A DNA stretch of 64,000 nucleotides from Fomes fomentarius (taxonomy: Eukaryota; Basidiomycota; Agaricomycetes; Polyporales; Polyporaceae), in the NCBI GenBank assembly GCA_022606135.1, contig JABYQN010000004.1, positions 1,488,001 to 1,552,000 of the forward strand, in the 5' to 3' direction. A program made the translations under genes and the position numbers. Shown one piece after another: positions 10,540 through 26,370 of this stretch. The notes below the pieces were generated by a model, which did no database searches, was not told the origin of the DNA, and worked only from the letters and a program-made list of their open reading frames with translations. The first letter of the stretch is position 1; each line of letters opens with the position of its first letter.

Positions 10540-13500
10540 CTACGCTACAACATCCACCAGTACAACCATCGCCCACATGTACAGCGGCAGCGTCAGGTTG
10601 TCGTTCTGCACGCTGAACGCCTCCAGTAGCCCCGCCAGCCCCGCCACGATCCCAAACCGTCCGATCTGCAGGCCATTGCGTCAGTCCATATCCCCCATTT
10701 CCCCCATCTCCACCTGCACGCACCGAGAACTTTTCCACCGTCCCAACGGCCCGCAATATCCATCCACATACGAACACCGACCCGACGAACCCTGCGCTCC
10801 CCTCGATCGTCTTAGGGTTCGCCGCGAACCACCGGTGCCGCCCCAGCTTTTTGCCAACAATCGAGGCCTGTAATTATCCCGTATCAGCGCCGATCACGTC
10901 CAGGCACAGTACAATGAACCTACCAGAGCGTCCCCCACTCCTAGCACCAGCGTTCCTGTGAATTGAAGCAACCTCGAGGGGCTGTAAGATCGGCGTCAGA
11001 TCATCCGGAAGTCAAAATGAGTGTGGCAGAGAGGAGCGATGCTGATCTCCCATCAGTTGGTGGCATTTCGTCAGCTCCCCCGCCAAGTCCTTCTACAGTG
11101 ACAGCGTGATTACCACCAGTTGTGTAGGATAGCATTGAGGACATTCGGAACAGGCTGCGGGATGTGATTCGCAGCAGCCCGCGGACTCATGAGATGTTCT
11201 GCGAGATAGATATCCACGCACATGATTCGGTAGGCTTCTCCGCACATTCCCCAGACGTGAATGAACCAGTCAACACCCCCATGTCGTTCTCAGGCAATCG
11301 TCTGAGCAATGCTCTTGTCTTCTGTCACAGAGGACGCCGCATCTCACCCTTTGTGAGCATACGTTCTCGTCTTCTGTCACTGAGCGATTGTGAGCTTACA
11401 CCGACGCCCTCATGACATGAGCGACACTCCGTCCAGTCGGTGCCCTCCCCCAGAGCCCTCATCGTCATACGTGTACGCTAAATAGAGCTAGCCGACGTAC
11501 ACGAGGCCCGTACTGGGACATATCTGGTCCAAATCGAGATGCGACGTTCATCCAGCCGTACGTGCGAAGCGTGATCGGATATCCAGAAACCCAGCCCAGG
11601 GCGTCGCTGAGCTTCTGGATTACACCCCGTCGCGTAAGCTTCAGTTGAATCGCGCGCGGAGGCGTCCGAAGCAGGAAGCCACCGCGTTCCACGCACACAC
11701 GAGAGACGGAGGAACAAGGAACGAGAGGAGTAGAAGAGCGGAACTCACCCTTCGAACCAGACCGAGTTCGCACACCCGGTCAGGAGGTAGAAGTGGCTCA
11801 GGATCGCCGTCCCGCCGTCCTTGGCGTCGAGGAACTCGTTCATGAACAGGTGCACCGCCGCGCCGAATGGGTACAGCGCAAAGTAGCGCACGTACTCCGC
11901 GAACGTGAACAGCGCGAACGCGCCGCTGAACGCAACGTGCGTAAACGCGGGCTGCAAGCATACGTAAAAGCATAGGAGAAGCCGAGGGGGGAAGGTATGT
12001 TAGCCGTATCGCCAGAAAGCAGAAAAGAACAATCAAAGTATGACGCACGTCGACCGCAATCCCGGGCACGAACATAACCACAGCGAGCGCATGGAAGAAT
12101 TTCCGGCGCGCGTTGACGCTCAGCGTCGGGACGTGCTTGTCGGCAGCGTCGAGCAGATCGGTCGCCACGTTTGAGAAGTTCGCGCCGTTCGGCAAGTCGG
12201 GCAGGTTGGGCAACCGCAACCCTAGCATGCCCTCTCCGGTTCCAGTGGGTGTCCCTGGCACGCTCGGATCGCTCAGCTCCACAGGCATGGTAAGGGGGCT
12301 CCCCCCTGCCTGTCCCTGCTTGGACACCGAACCGTTCTGCTGCAACGCACGTTGTACGGTTGGGCCGTAGTTCGAGGGTCCAGCAGTGAGGCCATAACGT
12401 GGACTTGCAGGGCCAACCACGAGGGGGTCTCCTAACGCCGGGTTGAGCTGCATGCTCCCGCCGGCGTGCCTCCACCGCTTGCTCCTTGCAAGCTGTCTGG
12501 TCCACCCTGCGACACTGATGCTGATGAGTACACCCCAGTACGCAAGCAGTCCCGGTCGAGTCCACTTGCTCTTGCCCTCGAGCATCCACAAGGCAGCGTA
12601 GACCCATGGATCACGTCCGCCGAGGAGCCAACGGACCCATAGGCCGATCGGACCGCCCACGATGAGAACTGTGCCGGCATAGAACCCGAGTGCGAGCAGA
12701 CGGCGATGTTTCTGCTTTTCTTGCGGATAGCGTAATCGGCGTATGGGCCGCTGAGCGATGTGCCGTGACAGGTAAAGCAGAGGAGATAGAAACACTCCTG
12801 TGAGAAGCGAGCCGGGGATGAGGGCAAGCTGATACATTAGCAATGGAGTGGGTAGCCGGAAGGTTTTGATGTACGGATTCGCTATCGGCCACAGCTGAAG
12901 CGACAGATTGCGTGAAAACAGTAAGCACAGCAGTACAAATGCACTTATTAAGCCGACGCGCACCTTTGCCATGGTCAGGTTAAGGGATTCCATGAACACA
13001 ACGGTGGCGCCGAACGCTACAAGCCCGAGTTCCCCGAAGGTGAACCCGCGATGTGCGAGGCGAGCGCACATATACAGGGAGAACTGGAAGAACATGGAAC
13101 TCGCTACCACCTCAAGGTAGGACATGCCTGTGCACAATTTGTGAGCAAGTCGCCAAGTAGGAATTGATATACGCACTTTGCCAGATTCCCAGGTTCAGCT
13201 CCTTGAGCGCGATGCGTACACAGAGTATCCACAGGGTCACGCTGATGGTGAAGAGTGCATAGAGATAGGTTCTACGCCCCTCCTTTCTCGGCACCGAGCT
13301 AATTTCTCCTTCGGGGACAACGAGCTTCCTGCGATGACGTGCCTCCGTGACCCATGACGCGGATACATGGACGAGCAAAAGCGTTGCGCAGAATGTAGTC
13401 TGGCTGACAAGATATCGCCTAGAAAGCAATAGTGCCTCCAAAGGTGTCACGGGATTCGGGCTGTCGGGCAAAGTCATGGGAGATTCAATACGCCAGCCCG

Positions 13501-14503
13501 CAGGTATGGGGTCGCCGGGAGGATCGGCTGATGACATAGTAAGTGTTATGTATAAGAGCGCTGCGGAGATGAGGGGGCCGCCCAATAGTCCTGTGAGGAT
13601 GCCGTCATCTTGTGAATTTCTGATGCATCTAGTTAGCTCAGGGGACCAAAGTACGATGTAAGACGAATCCGCATACCTATAGTTTTTCGGTACTGTCATC
13701 CAAACATAGCCTGTGTCGCGACTCCTAGGCGCGCCATTATTGAGAGAAAGTACAACAGGGGGACGTCTGCTTTCGCGCCCTTCAAAGGTACGTGGCGATG
13801 CGGAACGTGATGGTGGTGTAGGTGGTCGTTCTGGTAGGCTGGGCGATAGTCGTGTCCAAGAGACCCTGGTCCAAGTACAGTATACTATGGAAGCGATTAC
13901 AAGTAATACGAGCTCTTGTGGAAACCTTTAGTATGCACTCGTGCCGTAGACAATATAGGCAAGCGCACCTATTGATATCCACCCGTCGGGGTCGAACGGG
14001 CTTGTTGCAAATCCATGGATTTTGATCGCAGCATAACCAACGGAGCATAGAAGCAGAGTGTTTTCCATTGCTTGTCGTGTATCGAAGGAGACTTTAATGC
14101 GCGTTCCCGGAAGACGTACATGGATGCAGGCCGTACTGGGGAAGAGCGAGCGTATCGCCACGACAGGACTATGCCTATTCCGCGAGTACAACGAAGGTGA
14201 ACCCGGGCGCGGAGAGCCATTCATAGCGCCGTCTGACGGCAGTCTGACCGCAGGAGAGCGAGAGCGGGTAAATGTTCTTCGTTCGTACAGTCTTGAGGGG
14301 CTGCTTCGTCGCGAGTTGCTAGAGAGGGATTGACCACTGCCTTGTCTAGTGATTAACGACCCAGTGCCTTTGCTGTCTTTGACCTGTGATCCAATGTGTC
14401 GCTGGGAGTCCTGTCGCCCGCGTGGATCCTGACCGCTGGCATTCGGCTCATCGTCCTGGCTCGTGAGATCCTCCGAGTCCGAGCTATCCACCTCAATGAA
14501 CAC
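10540..14503 (-). CDS. SEC59: Dolichol kinase (SEC59/DOLK family)
   Basis: An ER polytopic CTP-dependent kinase that makes dolichyl phosphate, the lipid carrier for N-glycosylation, O-mannosylation and GPI anchors. Evidence: many hydrophobic segments from about 14060 onward; NARRKFFHALAVVMFVPGI near 12110-12050; FLDAKDGG...ILSHFYLLTGC near 11830-11770; VLGVGDAL near 10930; then ASIVGKKLGRHRW and NPKTIEG (about 10870-10800), the CTP-binding signature. The last exon, beginning IGRFGIVAGLAG, ends at a stop at 10540-10542. The N-terminus carries a Ser/Arg-rich soluble tail (about 14490-14200). The start is unresolved: no ATG follows the exon border at about 14500, and a short upstream exon near 14576 is possible. 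The 10982-11748 intron is unusually long. The kinase start lies 312 bp downstream on the same strand. Confidence 0.88.
10982..11748 (-). other. SEC59: 767-nt intron inside SEC59
   Basis: The donor GTGAGT (11748) follows the codons for TGCANSVWFEG, and the acceptor CAG at 10982 precedes PSRLLQFTGTLVLG. Joining them restores the conserved dolichol kinase C-terminus in frame. The other introns I placed in this gene are about 50-80 nt. The insert has no recognisable ORF. It does hold two copies of a GTCTTCTGTCAC motif near 11318 and 11369. Confidence 0.7.
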
Positions 14504-14851
14504 AACAACCCTTCACACGACCAACCGCCCAAACCAGGACATACCTAGAAGACCCTGCTTGATAGCTTGTGCTCCATCCCTGCTGCTGCAATGGCTGAGC
14601 CGAGACAGGACGGACTTTAGACGAATGCGACTGTCTCCGGGCCGAAGGTAATCGGGCCCTTTTGACTGGATGGTCAGCGCGTCCCGCTGGCCTGCGAGCG
14701 GGAGGGGAAGGCGAAGACCGCGACCGAGGCAGTTTGACGATTAGACACCACACGAGATGATGGTGGGGTGAAGGATAGGATGTCTGCAGCGCACACGCCC
14801 AAAGATTCTGCGGTCACTCAGCTCGCCCGACTTTTGGGGATGAGGGACGCT

Positions 14852-14857
14852 CACGTG
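14852..14857. promoter_or_regulatory. CACGTG palindrome in the SEC59/UNG1 intergenic region
   Basis: A CACGTG E-box lies between divergent SEC59 and UNG1. In fungi this hexamer is bound by bHLH factors such as Cbf1 or Pho4. One hexamer is weak evidence on its own. Confidence 0.3.
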
Positions 14858-15040
14858 ATAAACCCCGAACTGGTCGATCGGGATCTCGCTCGGCGCTGTC
14901 CGAGCATGTCGATCACCTTTGCCACAACCGCGTCTCGACGCGTCCGCCAGCTACCACCTCGCCTCTGCCCCAGCCCCCGCTCTCATCCTCATCTAATACT
15001 AGCTTCTTGGTTTACGCGTTTTCTCTCATCCACAGCACTC

Positions 15041-16627
15041 ATGTCCCAACAACCACGCGTTGTGTATCTTGCAGATCTCGAAAAGCCTGCCGCAGCCATC
15101 AAGGAGAATGTCGCAGTGACAGCAGAGGAGACAGACGACGAGACTACCGTCGTTCAGACCGAAACCAGGGCAGCAGCTACTGCAGACCCCAAGTCTGCAT
15201 CTCGAAAGACACAGACTGGTGCAACTAAACGACAAAGGTCACTCCTGGATATGATGCCGTCCGCTCCCTCTTCCTCCACCACATCCCGTTCCACGAGCAC
15301 CAAAATTGCGAAGACCGATCTCCCTACCCTCAACTCTATTCCGCTCTCGATGTCCGACTTTCAGAACAGCCTATCGGATGAGGCGAAAAGGCTTCTCACA
15401 CTGGAATGCGAATCTATGGGCAAGAGCTGGTTAGTCCTATCCGTCACATTGCTAGTCATCGGAGGGTAATCATCCATTCGCAATAGGCTGAAGCTCCTCA
15501 AGGATGAGATTAAAAAGCCGTATTTTATGGCGCTCAAGAGGTTCCTCTATGAGAAGGGTGTGAAAGGTCTGGCAGATAGCCAAGACAGACTTGATATCTA
15601 TCCACAACGTAAGGGCGTCAATGGACGGTGCACGGCTCGTCAAGCACTAACCAGATTCCGGATCCATAGCTAAGGACATCTACACGTGGTCTAACCTCAC
15701 TCCTCTTGGACGAGTCAAGGTCGTCATTATCGGGCAAGACCCGTACCATGGCCCAGGACAAGCTCACGGCAAGCTAGGATAATTCAATTCCTTTCTCACA
15801 GGCGCTGACGATCGAACAGGCTTGTGCTTCTCAGTGCCTCCCGGAATCGCTTTACCCCCTTCTCTGAAAAACGTGGGTTCGCGTAAGTCATTGTGTGGCT
15901 GCGGCAACTAACTTTGACTCCCGCAGATCTATGCCGAGATAAAAGCCGAGTACCCGTCGTTCGAACCACCCAAACACGGGTAAGTCGCTGCTTCCTCTGG
16001 CTGATCAGGCTGACTCTAACGCCACTTCCCCAGCAACCTAACGGCATGGGCGGAGAACGGCGTTTTGCTGCTCAACACGGTCTTGACTGTCGAGAAGAGC
16101 AAAGCCGGCTCGCACCAGAACCGAGGCTGGGAGACGTTCACAAGCAAGGTCCTTGACGTCGTCGACCGCTATGGGGGTGCGAACCTTGGGGACAAGGGAG
16201 GCTTTGGTGCAGGCCGTGGCCGTGGCATCGTTTTCCTCGCGTGGGGTGCCCCAGCTGCAAAATGTGTAGCAAAGCTAGATACGGTCAGTGTTTCATCCTA
16301 CTCAATATGTCAAGGTTACTGAACACGGCTTCGGGCACGCTGAACACAACAGAAGAAACACCTCATCTTGAAGAGTGCTGTGAGTTTGCCTTGCCCCATT
16401 TGTGTTGAAACACGAAGCTAAAGTGCACTCTGGACTTTCTCGCCTCTGGACGCTCCTATCTGTGCTCATGGGGTCATCGATTCCACGCACTACGCGGCAA
16501 TCTGTAGCATCCATCACCTCTCAGCGCGTACAGGGGATTCTTAGGCAACGGTCACTTCAAGCAAGCAAATGCGTGGCTGGAAGAGAAGTATGGTCCCGAT
16601 GGCTGTGTGGACTGGACGAAGCTCTGA
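15041..16627 (+). CDS. UNG1: Uracil-DNA glycosylase
   Basis: Family 1 UDG, removing uracil from DNA in base excision repair. Exon 1 (15041-15429) carries a Ser/Thr-rich N-terminal region with the motif [13 protein letters not shown], then the catalytic domain begins. The water-activating loop [13 protein letters not shown] ends at 15768, LCFSVPPG follows, [17 protein letters not shown] lies near 16063-16110, and the Leu-loop motif HPSPLSA near 16509-16530. The final exon ends with TKL and stop 16625-16627. About seven introns are present, one (15769-15819) with a GC donor. The start at 15041 follows a CT-rich leader. An in-frame ATG at 14906 would add a 45-residue Arg-rich segment without acidic residues, like a mitochondrial presequence, so two isoforms are possible. 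Confidence 0.94.
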
Positions 16628-18745
16628 AGTGCCACGCGAGCTATTGCATTTCTTGAGTGTTTGCTTGTTGCTAGCGAGTCGGACATGCGATCCAGGTGAG
16701 CATTCCACTGCGCGCTCGGGAGCAATACTGTCTCAAGGGTGGTTTGATCTCATGGTTCGACTGACAGAACATCTCCGCACGTAGTGCCTCCGACGCTTGA
16801 GACGCGAGCGTTGTTTCCCTGTCGCAGCGGGGAGCCAAATCCTTGATGACCTCGCGGATAGACTACCAGGTTGCGCCATGGACACAATGCCGTAGGTGCC
16901 ATCTTGTTCGCGAACCCGGAGGTCTACAGGTCCGCCACGTAGTCGATGTACATATCACCCTCATCTTGGGCGTCCTCGTGCATTCATACGATAGTACCAC
17001 TGTCAGCGCCGGCGCGAATAAATCATCTGCGCTCACTCTTCTAAATCAGTCTTTCTCAGGTTGAACAACCACTTTGATGAACTTCCTGGGCGCACTGCGG
17101 TGACCATTGTAGATCTCTCGGACGATCATCTACCGGAGACATGTTCACGTTGTTCACCGAGATGCCCCTCGCTGGCACTCTCCGTCGTCTGGCCGTGCTT
17201 GGTGTGCATCGCAGTCCGTCACCGGTCACCCTTCCTATACTATACTACTATCCTTCTTCCCCAGCCGCTGTCACCGTATCTGATTCTCACTTACGTATTG
17301 TTGTCGCCTTTCTATTCTAGCTCTCCGCGCCGCCCTTCGCAACGCGCATCAACTTCGCTCTAGCTTCTATCTGCCCGTCCAATGATGGAGTGCAATCCCT
17401 CTCGCACGCGTCATGTTCTCCGTACTCTTCGCAATTCTTGACTTCGCTTCTGCTCCACGCGCTCCTACGCGAGCGTACGCGCCCGTCCTGCCGGATTCTG
17501 GCAGAGCGCGTCTCTTGCGCTCCAAGTCTCAGTCTGTTCCCCCCGGTGCATCGTGCAGACGAGCACGTCGAGCGCAAATCGCCGCGCTACTGATCGGACG
17601 AACAAAGGTGCGAATGGCGGAGCCTGCCTCTGGAGCAGTACGGCGAAGCTGGATTTTTCTAATCGCGGCAGGACCCTGCAATCATGCCACCCCCACCACC
17701 CACCCCACCTGCACCCGCGACACGTCCCGTACGTCCACGCAGGGGCCCCTCTGTGGTGGGTAGTCACGCGCCGAAACGCGTTCCGCAAACAAGGTTCTGT
17801 CACCGTAAACCACACCAGACTGATCTCCGGCTACATATGAGTTCGACGCGTTCGCGCAGGTGGCGCGGGTCGCGACTCGCGACTCGCCGCAGTAAGTACC
17901 TGGCTTCCGTCGCGAGCTGCGCACAACTGATTACTGATCCTCCAGTGGAGAGAACCAGATAGATGGCGATGATGGAGGGAGGCCCGGGCATGGGGGCTCC
18001 GGGTGCGACTAATGCGGCGAAAAGAGCACTTACGCATCACTGGACGACTCACGCGCATGTCGTTGCGCTGACAAGTCCTCCGAGACCAAGTCGGACTCGC
18101 CCACGGGTCGCGCAAGCGGACGTTGGCGTGCCTGCGCACTGCACGCCGGATCGGAGGCTCCATCTTTTGTGCATTGTGGTCGGCTAGTCTGTTAGGCAAC
18201 GTCACCGTGCTAGAGTGCCCCAAGGCCGCCGAGATCCAGTGACATCGGGCAATAAGAGGGCACCGCTATGTGCGGGATGCCATCATCGAGATCATTGTGC
18301 AGAGCGAGGGGTACAGCTGGACAGCCATGGGAGGGTAGAGAGGATCCGTGAGTCCGTAGAATACAATGAGGCTCCGTGATTATACCATAGCATGTGTATA
18401 GCCATGTGTGCGCCCCACCTGGGCGGGAAGTAGCGGTACTAGCCTGAGAGTAGGTAAGGTCGAAAGATAATAAGGGTAGAAGTAACGTGCAGGAGAGATA
18501 ACCGTACAGCAACTTGGACATGCAGCAAGATCGGAGCGGGAGCGTATGGGAGAGGCGGTGAGGGTGGGAATGGGGGCAGGTGGTGATGTTGGAGGGACGG
18601 AGACTAGGCTAGAATAGCGATACATAGGATAGAGGAAAAGCTGCAGATGATCCCGAAGTGAGAACTTTCTACGACGTCCATGGGAATGCAAAGTGATGAG
18701 GGCGCCTCGAGTTGCTGGGCTAGGCGATGGTGCCGCTCGCAGCGT
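16628..18745. other. Gene-poor region between UNG1 and bZIP gene
   Basis: About 2.1 kb without a gene I can support. Both neighbours point their 3' ends at it. CT-rich tracts occur near 17220-17400. ORFs at 17553-17840 and 17684-17962 are Arg/Pro-rich and have no identifiable domain. A decayed gene near 17700-18000 cannot be excluded. Confidence 0.4.
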
Positions 18746-19730
18746 TCAGGGACGCAGAGCGTAGCAGCTAGCGTAAGCGGGGGTATCTCCGTTCAGTCCC
18801 CCTGGAAGGTCGTAATCGGAAAGCGGCTGGCCGTCGATGAGTGCGGACGACGACAGGCGCGGAGCAGGTGTCTGCAGGCCATTTTGCGACATCTGATTCA
18901 GTAGTGACCGGAAGCCGTCCGGCTCTGTCAAGGCGCGTCGTTGCAGGAATGGCGCGAGCTCTCCATCGCTCCCGTTCGACGGCACAGACGGCGATAGTGA
19001 TGAGGGATGGCCCGACAAGAGCGGATGCGAATAGTTATATGATCGTCGCTCGTCAGCAGGGAGATACCCGAATGATTTGTCGTTTGAAGAAGCGTAGCCT
19101 TGGGCTGGTGAGAACATGTCGCCGGTTGCCGAGCGAGAGATTTGGGGAAATGGTACATTGTGGGACTCATGTGGAGGGAGAGAGAAGTTGGAGGGGATGG
19201 GGTGGTCTGGATCCTTGTCTCCAAACATGTTGTCATTCCAGCCGGACGGATCCAAACCAGATGGAGATGTTTGTGGGAGAGACAGACCTGAGCCGACAGG
19301 GTCAGGCGACATTGACTGCCCACTCCCAGAGGCGGTCGACAACGGTGACTCGGTTCGACTCATTGGGGGAGCAGGGCCACCACCAGACGCAAGAGGGGAG
19401 AGAAGAGATGGTATGTTTGAACCAGACGCGGAGGACTTGGTAGCGGAGGATTTTGGTTTGTCCTTGCCTGTGGGACCCTTGCCGAGAGGAGGGCGATTTG
19501 CGGGGGGGAGATTGAGTGCTGCGCGGAGAGCGTTATTCTCCTCTTCGAGCTCAGTAACTCTGGTTTCAAGAGCCTTGAATGGGACTTCGATGAGGGGGAA
19601 GAGTGATCAAGGAATCTGTGACACGGACCTCTAGATGTGCAGCTCGCCTGGCACGAAATGCTCGTTGTACGTCGCGGGCGCGATTGGGCGGGAGATTGTC
19701 GTTGCGTTTGCGGCCGCGCTTGGAAGACAT
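18746..19730 (-). CDS. bZIP transcription factor with atypical basic region
   Basis: A nuclear DNA-binding protein of about 309 residues. Exon 1 (19730-19629) encodes 34 residues, MSSKRGRKR through the basic segment QRAFRARRAAHLE. A 55-nt intron (19574-19628) follows. Exon 2 (19573-18746) begins ALETRVTELEEENNALRAAL. Leucines at residues 36, 43 and 50 form the zipper. After it comes a conserved-looking segment (PPLGKGPTGKDKPK) and a Ser/Pro-rich tail. The QRxFRxRR core resembles fungal Yap-type bZIPs. Counting back from the zipper, however, the invariant Asn position holds Ala18 (residues ARDVQRAFR). The start is the first ATG before the basic region. The target genes are unknown. Confidence 0.88.
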
Positions 19731-22700
19731 GGCTGAGGGCGGAGGGAGAGGGAGACTGGTGTTGGGTCGGGTGTGGGGAAGAATGTGTGGGCTCGGGGGG
19801 CCTCGGCGAGCAGACGGTGTTTAAGACAGAGTAATAGACGCCGCCGGCAGAGAGGAGACGAGAACATGGTTATTGGGACGCTTGCCGCCGGCGGTACCCA
19901 TTTTGATGGCAGTGCAGCTGAGCGCGTCGATCAGCCTCGTCGCACGGGCAGACGGTCGCAGACGTCTTCTACCTTTGCATTGAAACAGCTCTCGCACAGG
20001 TCTACGCGGATTTACGCACATCATCAGTGGCGGAGACAGCTCTCCTAGCCATGCGCACGGGCGCACAGACAACAGGCCGCGCTGCGCCCTATTGAATCGC
20101 CGACAAGAGCAGCGGGCGTCTGAACAGGTCAGGAACGCCCGAGACGCAGAGAATTCGAAGGAGCCTCAGCCAGCGAGCACCGTGACCACTCCGGCTTCCG
20201 TCTCCTCCTTCATTCTTGGTCCACTCCTGCGACTTCTCTCCCACACTCGCACGCTTCTCCGCCTACGATCCCATCGCGCTTCCCGTTCCCCGGCTCCGTA
20301 CCGTGACTAGTTGACTAGTACTAATACTAGTACATCTGCGCCGTCGCCCGACCCGCGTCTGTCTCGCGACATCGCGCCAAAATCCGCAACACCGGCGAGC
20401 ACGGGTGCCGTTCTCAACAGCCACTAGGCCTCGAGGGTCCAATAGACTGCGAGCTGGAGTGCGATGGAGCCTGATCCCAGGCCCGCTCCGAACTGAACTG
20501 AGCGCCCCGTCCAAGTTGGGAGCTCAAACTTTGATCTGCGGTCGACACACTTCTCTCCGGGCAACACGGCTTTCTCCTTCGGGCAAGCTATCCTTCCCCC
20601 TTCCTCTTTCAGCAGCTTCCATCCCCCTCCTACATCCTCCCCCACATGTGCGATTCTCCTTGTACTTGGTATACGCCCGCACAATGTTCATATCGCACCA
20701 TGTCACGGTGTACATTCAGTCGGTTTCAATCTCAAACAGACTACCGTCGCACCTCGCCAGAATCTGCCGCGGTACCTTGCCAGGCTAGACAGTCTGTTAA
20801 CGTTGTCAGCGCTGTCAGAACAGGCATGTAGCATCGCGTCGCTACCGTCACAATCTCTGACAGTTGCGTGGATTCTCTCAACGCTTCCTTCCCTCTAGAC
20901 GCCCTCTAAGACCCGGTGGAACTCTACACCGCTCCTCAAGATGCAGTGACAATTTCGGGTGCAGTGCATAGCAGATCCCGCATCTGCGATCGTCAATATC
21001 GATGCGATGTAAAACAACGATATGACCTTTTGTCGCTGTGCGGGCAGACGACTCTCCAACCCGCAGTGATAGTAATCATTTGATGCGGCCTGACAGCCTC
21101 CGGTGCTTACTTCCCCACTCGTGTCTGCAACCCCAGTGCCTGACTACTATCCTCTCAATAGACTACTTACATACGACTCCCTGCGTCTCGCGTGGCGAGC
21201 GCGGTTCACTGATCAAGCCTCGAGCCGGTTCCCAATGGGCGGTTCGCCCACTGGCCCCAGGCGAGGGACTTTTCGATGGCATCGGAGTCGGCGAATCTAT
21301 TTCATTCTCTCATGCGTGAGGAGGAGGAGGAGGAGGAGGAGAAGGAGTGCGACGCCACCTCGCGGTTGACTTTCCCCGGGGAGCAATCCTCGGACCGCCA
21401 ACCACTCGTCATTCTGAGACCCTTCTACAGTATGTGGATGGTACCCGGGTATTCATTGCCCCAGATGCACACGTGAGGTAGGAACACTGTTCCGTCGTGC
21501 CCGGGGTGGCTATTGCAAGGGCCTACGGTGCAGGATGTTAATCGCTAAGGACACGGGCCCGATAGGTAAAGTGTCTAGAAGTCCAACATCATTCTTTTCG
21601 CATGGCGCACGAGGACTTGGCCAGCGCTGTTACGTCCCATGAGACATTGCGTTCGTTCCGAGACCGGAGACGCCTCTCTGCTGGAGTGAGCTGAAAACGC
21701 CGCCTCGGAGTCGGAATGAAAAATCGAACGCGTCGGCTACGGCGGGTACACTATCCAGGAAAAGGAGGCTCGTGCCCAGGCTCGCCATCTAAACCACAAT
21801 GTCGATGCTATACGTACAATAGCCACGTAAGTACTGCCTGCACCGGTTGTGATCTACTAATTTGAGACCGGGAATGCCGCGATGCTGCACACCTGTGCCG
21901 CCACGCTCCAGCGCAGGGTGCTGATTTGAAATACACAGACGAACATCACCGATAGGTATGCCCGATCGTTTATCATATTCAGCGAGCCACGCAAGCGAAA
22001 TCTGGATACGTATACTGCTTCAGTTACCACGGGTGATCCGTGGTCCCTCAGCACGCCCCGTCAACGATGCGTCCATAAATACCCGACATCGCACTCTCCT
22101 CCCCTTTCGACCGGGGTCGCTAAAGTTGACTTGACGTCTGTTCTTCTCTTTCCCTCTAGTCTGGTTCCCACACCTTCTGGAGGATAGCGCTCGCCGCTCG
22201 GCGAACGCTCGGTAAGCTTGACATGTCACATCATGCCTGTTTACGCGGGAAGCGGTGCGAACCATGGGGCAAAAGTCCGCAGGGACACACACATAACGCA
22301 CCCGGCACGCCGCGTCTTCGAAAAGCGAGCAGTACGAAAACCCGTCCTGCATACCCGAGACATGTGGTCCAAGCTGTACCATCATTGTGCACGACTGTGC
22401 ATTGTAGCCCGCCTAACAAGAGCGGGCGGGATATCGATGATGTACTTTTCGTGAGGCTCGAGGTTTGATGGTCAATGAGTTCAGTGGATCACACCCTACT
22501 GATATTGCGGAGGTAAGTGGCCGCGGTGGACCGCAATTGCTCGTGATATACATACGGTGATTGATCGCCACGATGGACCTACAACAGCGCAATTCCATCC
22601 AGGGGACGATGCCACTGCGGGGATCTGTTCGACTTGCACGAACCCAGCATTCCCGACAGCACCAACGCGGGAAAGCGAATTTCATGTTTTCTCGGAAAGT

Positions 22701-23044
22701 GAGCATTGTCCGTTATTGGCAGACCAGACTACACGCCGTGATACGCACGTAGTGAATGGTACGGTACGTCTGCGGCTAATAGTAGATGGTTGCTCACATG
22801 GCGCAGGAACTGCTGACCGGGACAAGCCAAGCAGTCGCCGTGCCACACAGTATGCCCATGCAATGTCATTAACAAGTCACGTACAATACACTATCAAGTC
22901 CATGTGTCTACGGCTCAATCCTCGCGGAAGTGACGCCGCACCAGGCTGGTGCAATTTGTCAGGCGCAAACGGAGACCAAACCACCGGGTCCGAGGGTCCG
23001 ATTCGCAAATTCACAACGAATTTTTGGGCCCCGCCGAGTGACCA
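19731..23044. other. Gene-poor region upstream of bZIP gene
   Basis: About 3.3 kb with no supported gene. The bZIP promoter is at its left end; SSL2 ends at its right. It holds a (GAG)n microsatellite at 21318-21341. A 163-codon open frame at 22557-23048 overlaps the SSL2 end, has no recognisable domain and was not accepted. No transposon ends were seen. Confidence 0.4.
21318..21341 (+). repeat. (GAG)8 trinucleotide microsatellite
   Basis: Eight uninterrupted GAG units followed by AAG GAG, in apparently non-coding DNA. Confidence 0.85.

Positions 23045-26370
<3,326 letters not shown>

Noticed and set aside
17553..17962. Plus-strand frames with strings such as LWWVVTRRNAF and YEFDAFAQVARV
   Set aside because: Two frames look faintly protein-like, but I can name no family and the join between them needs a frame change. 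Left as possible decayed sequence.
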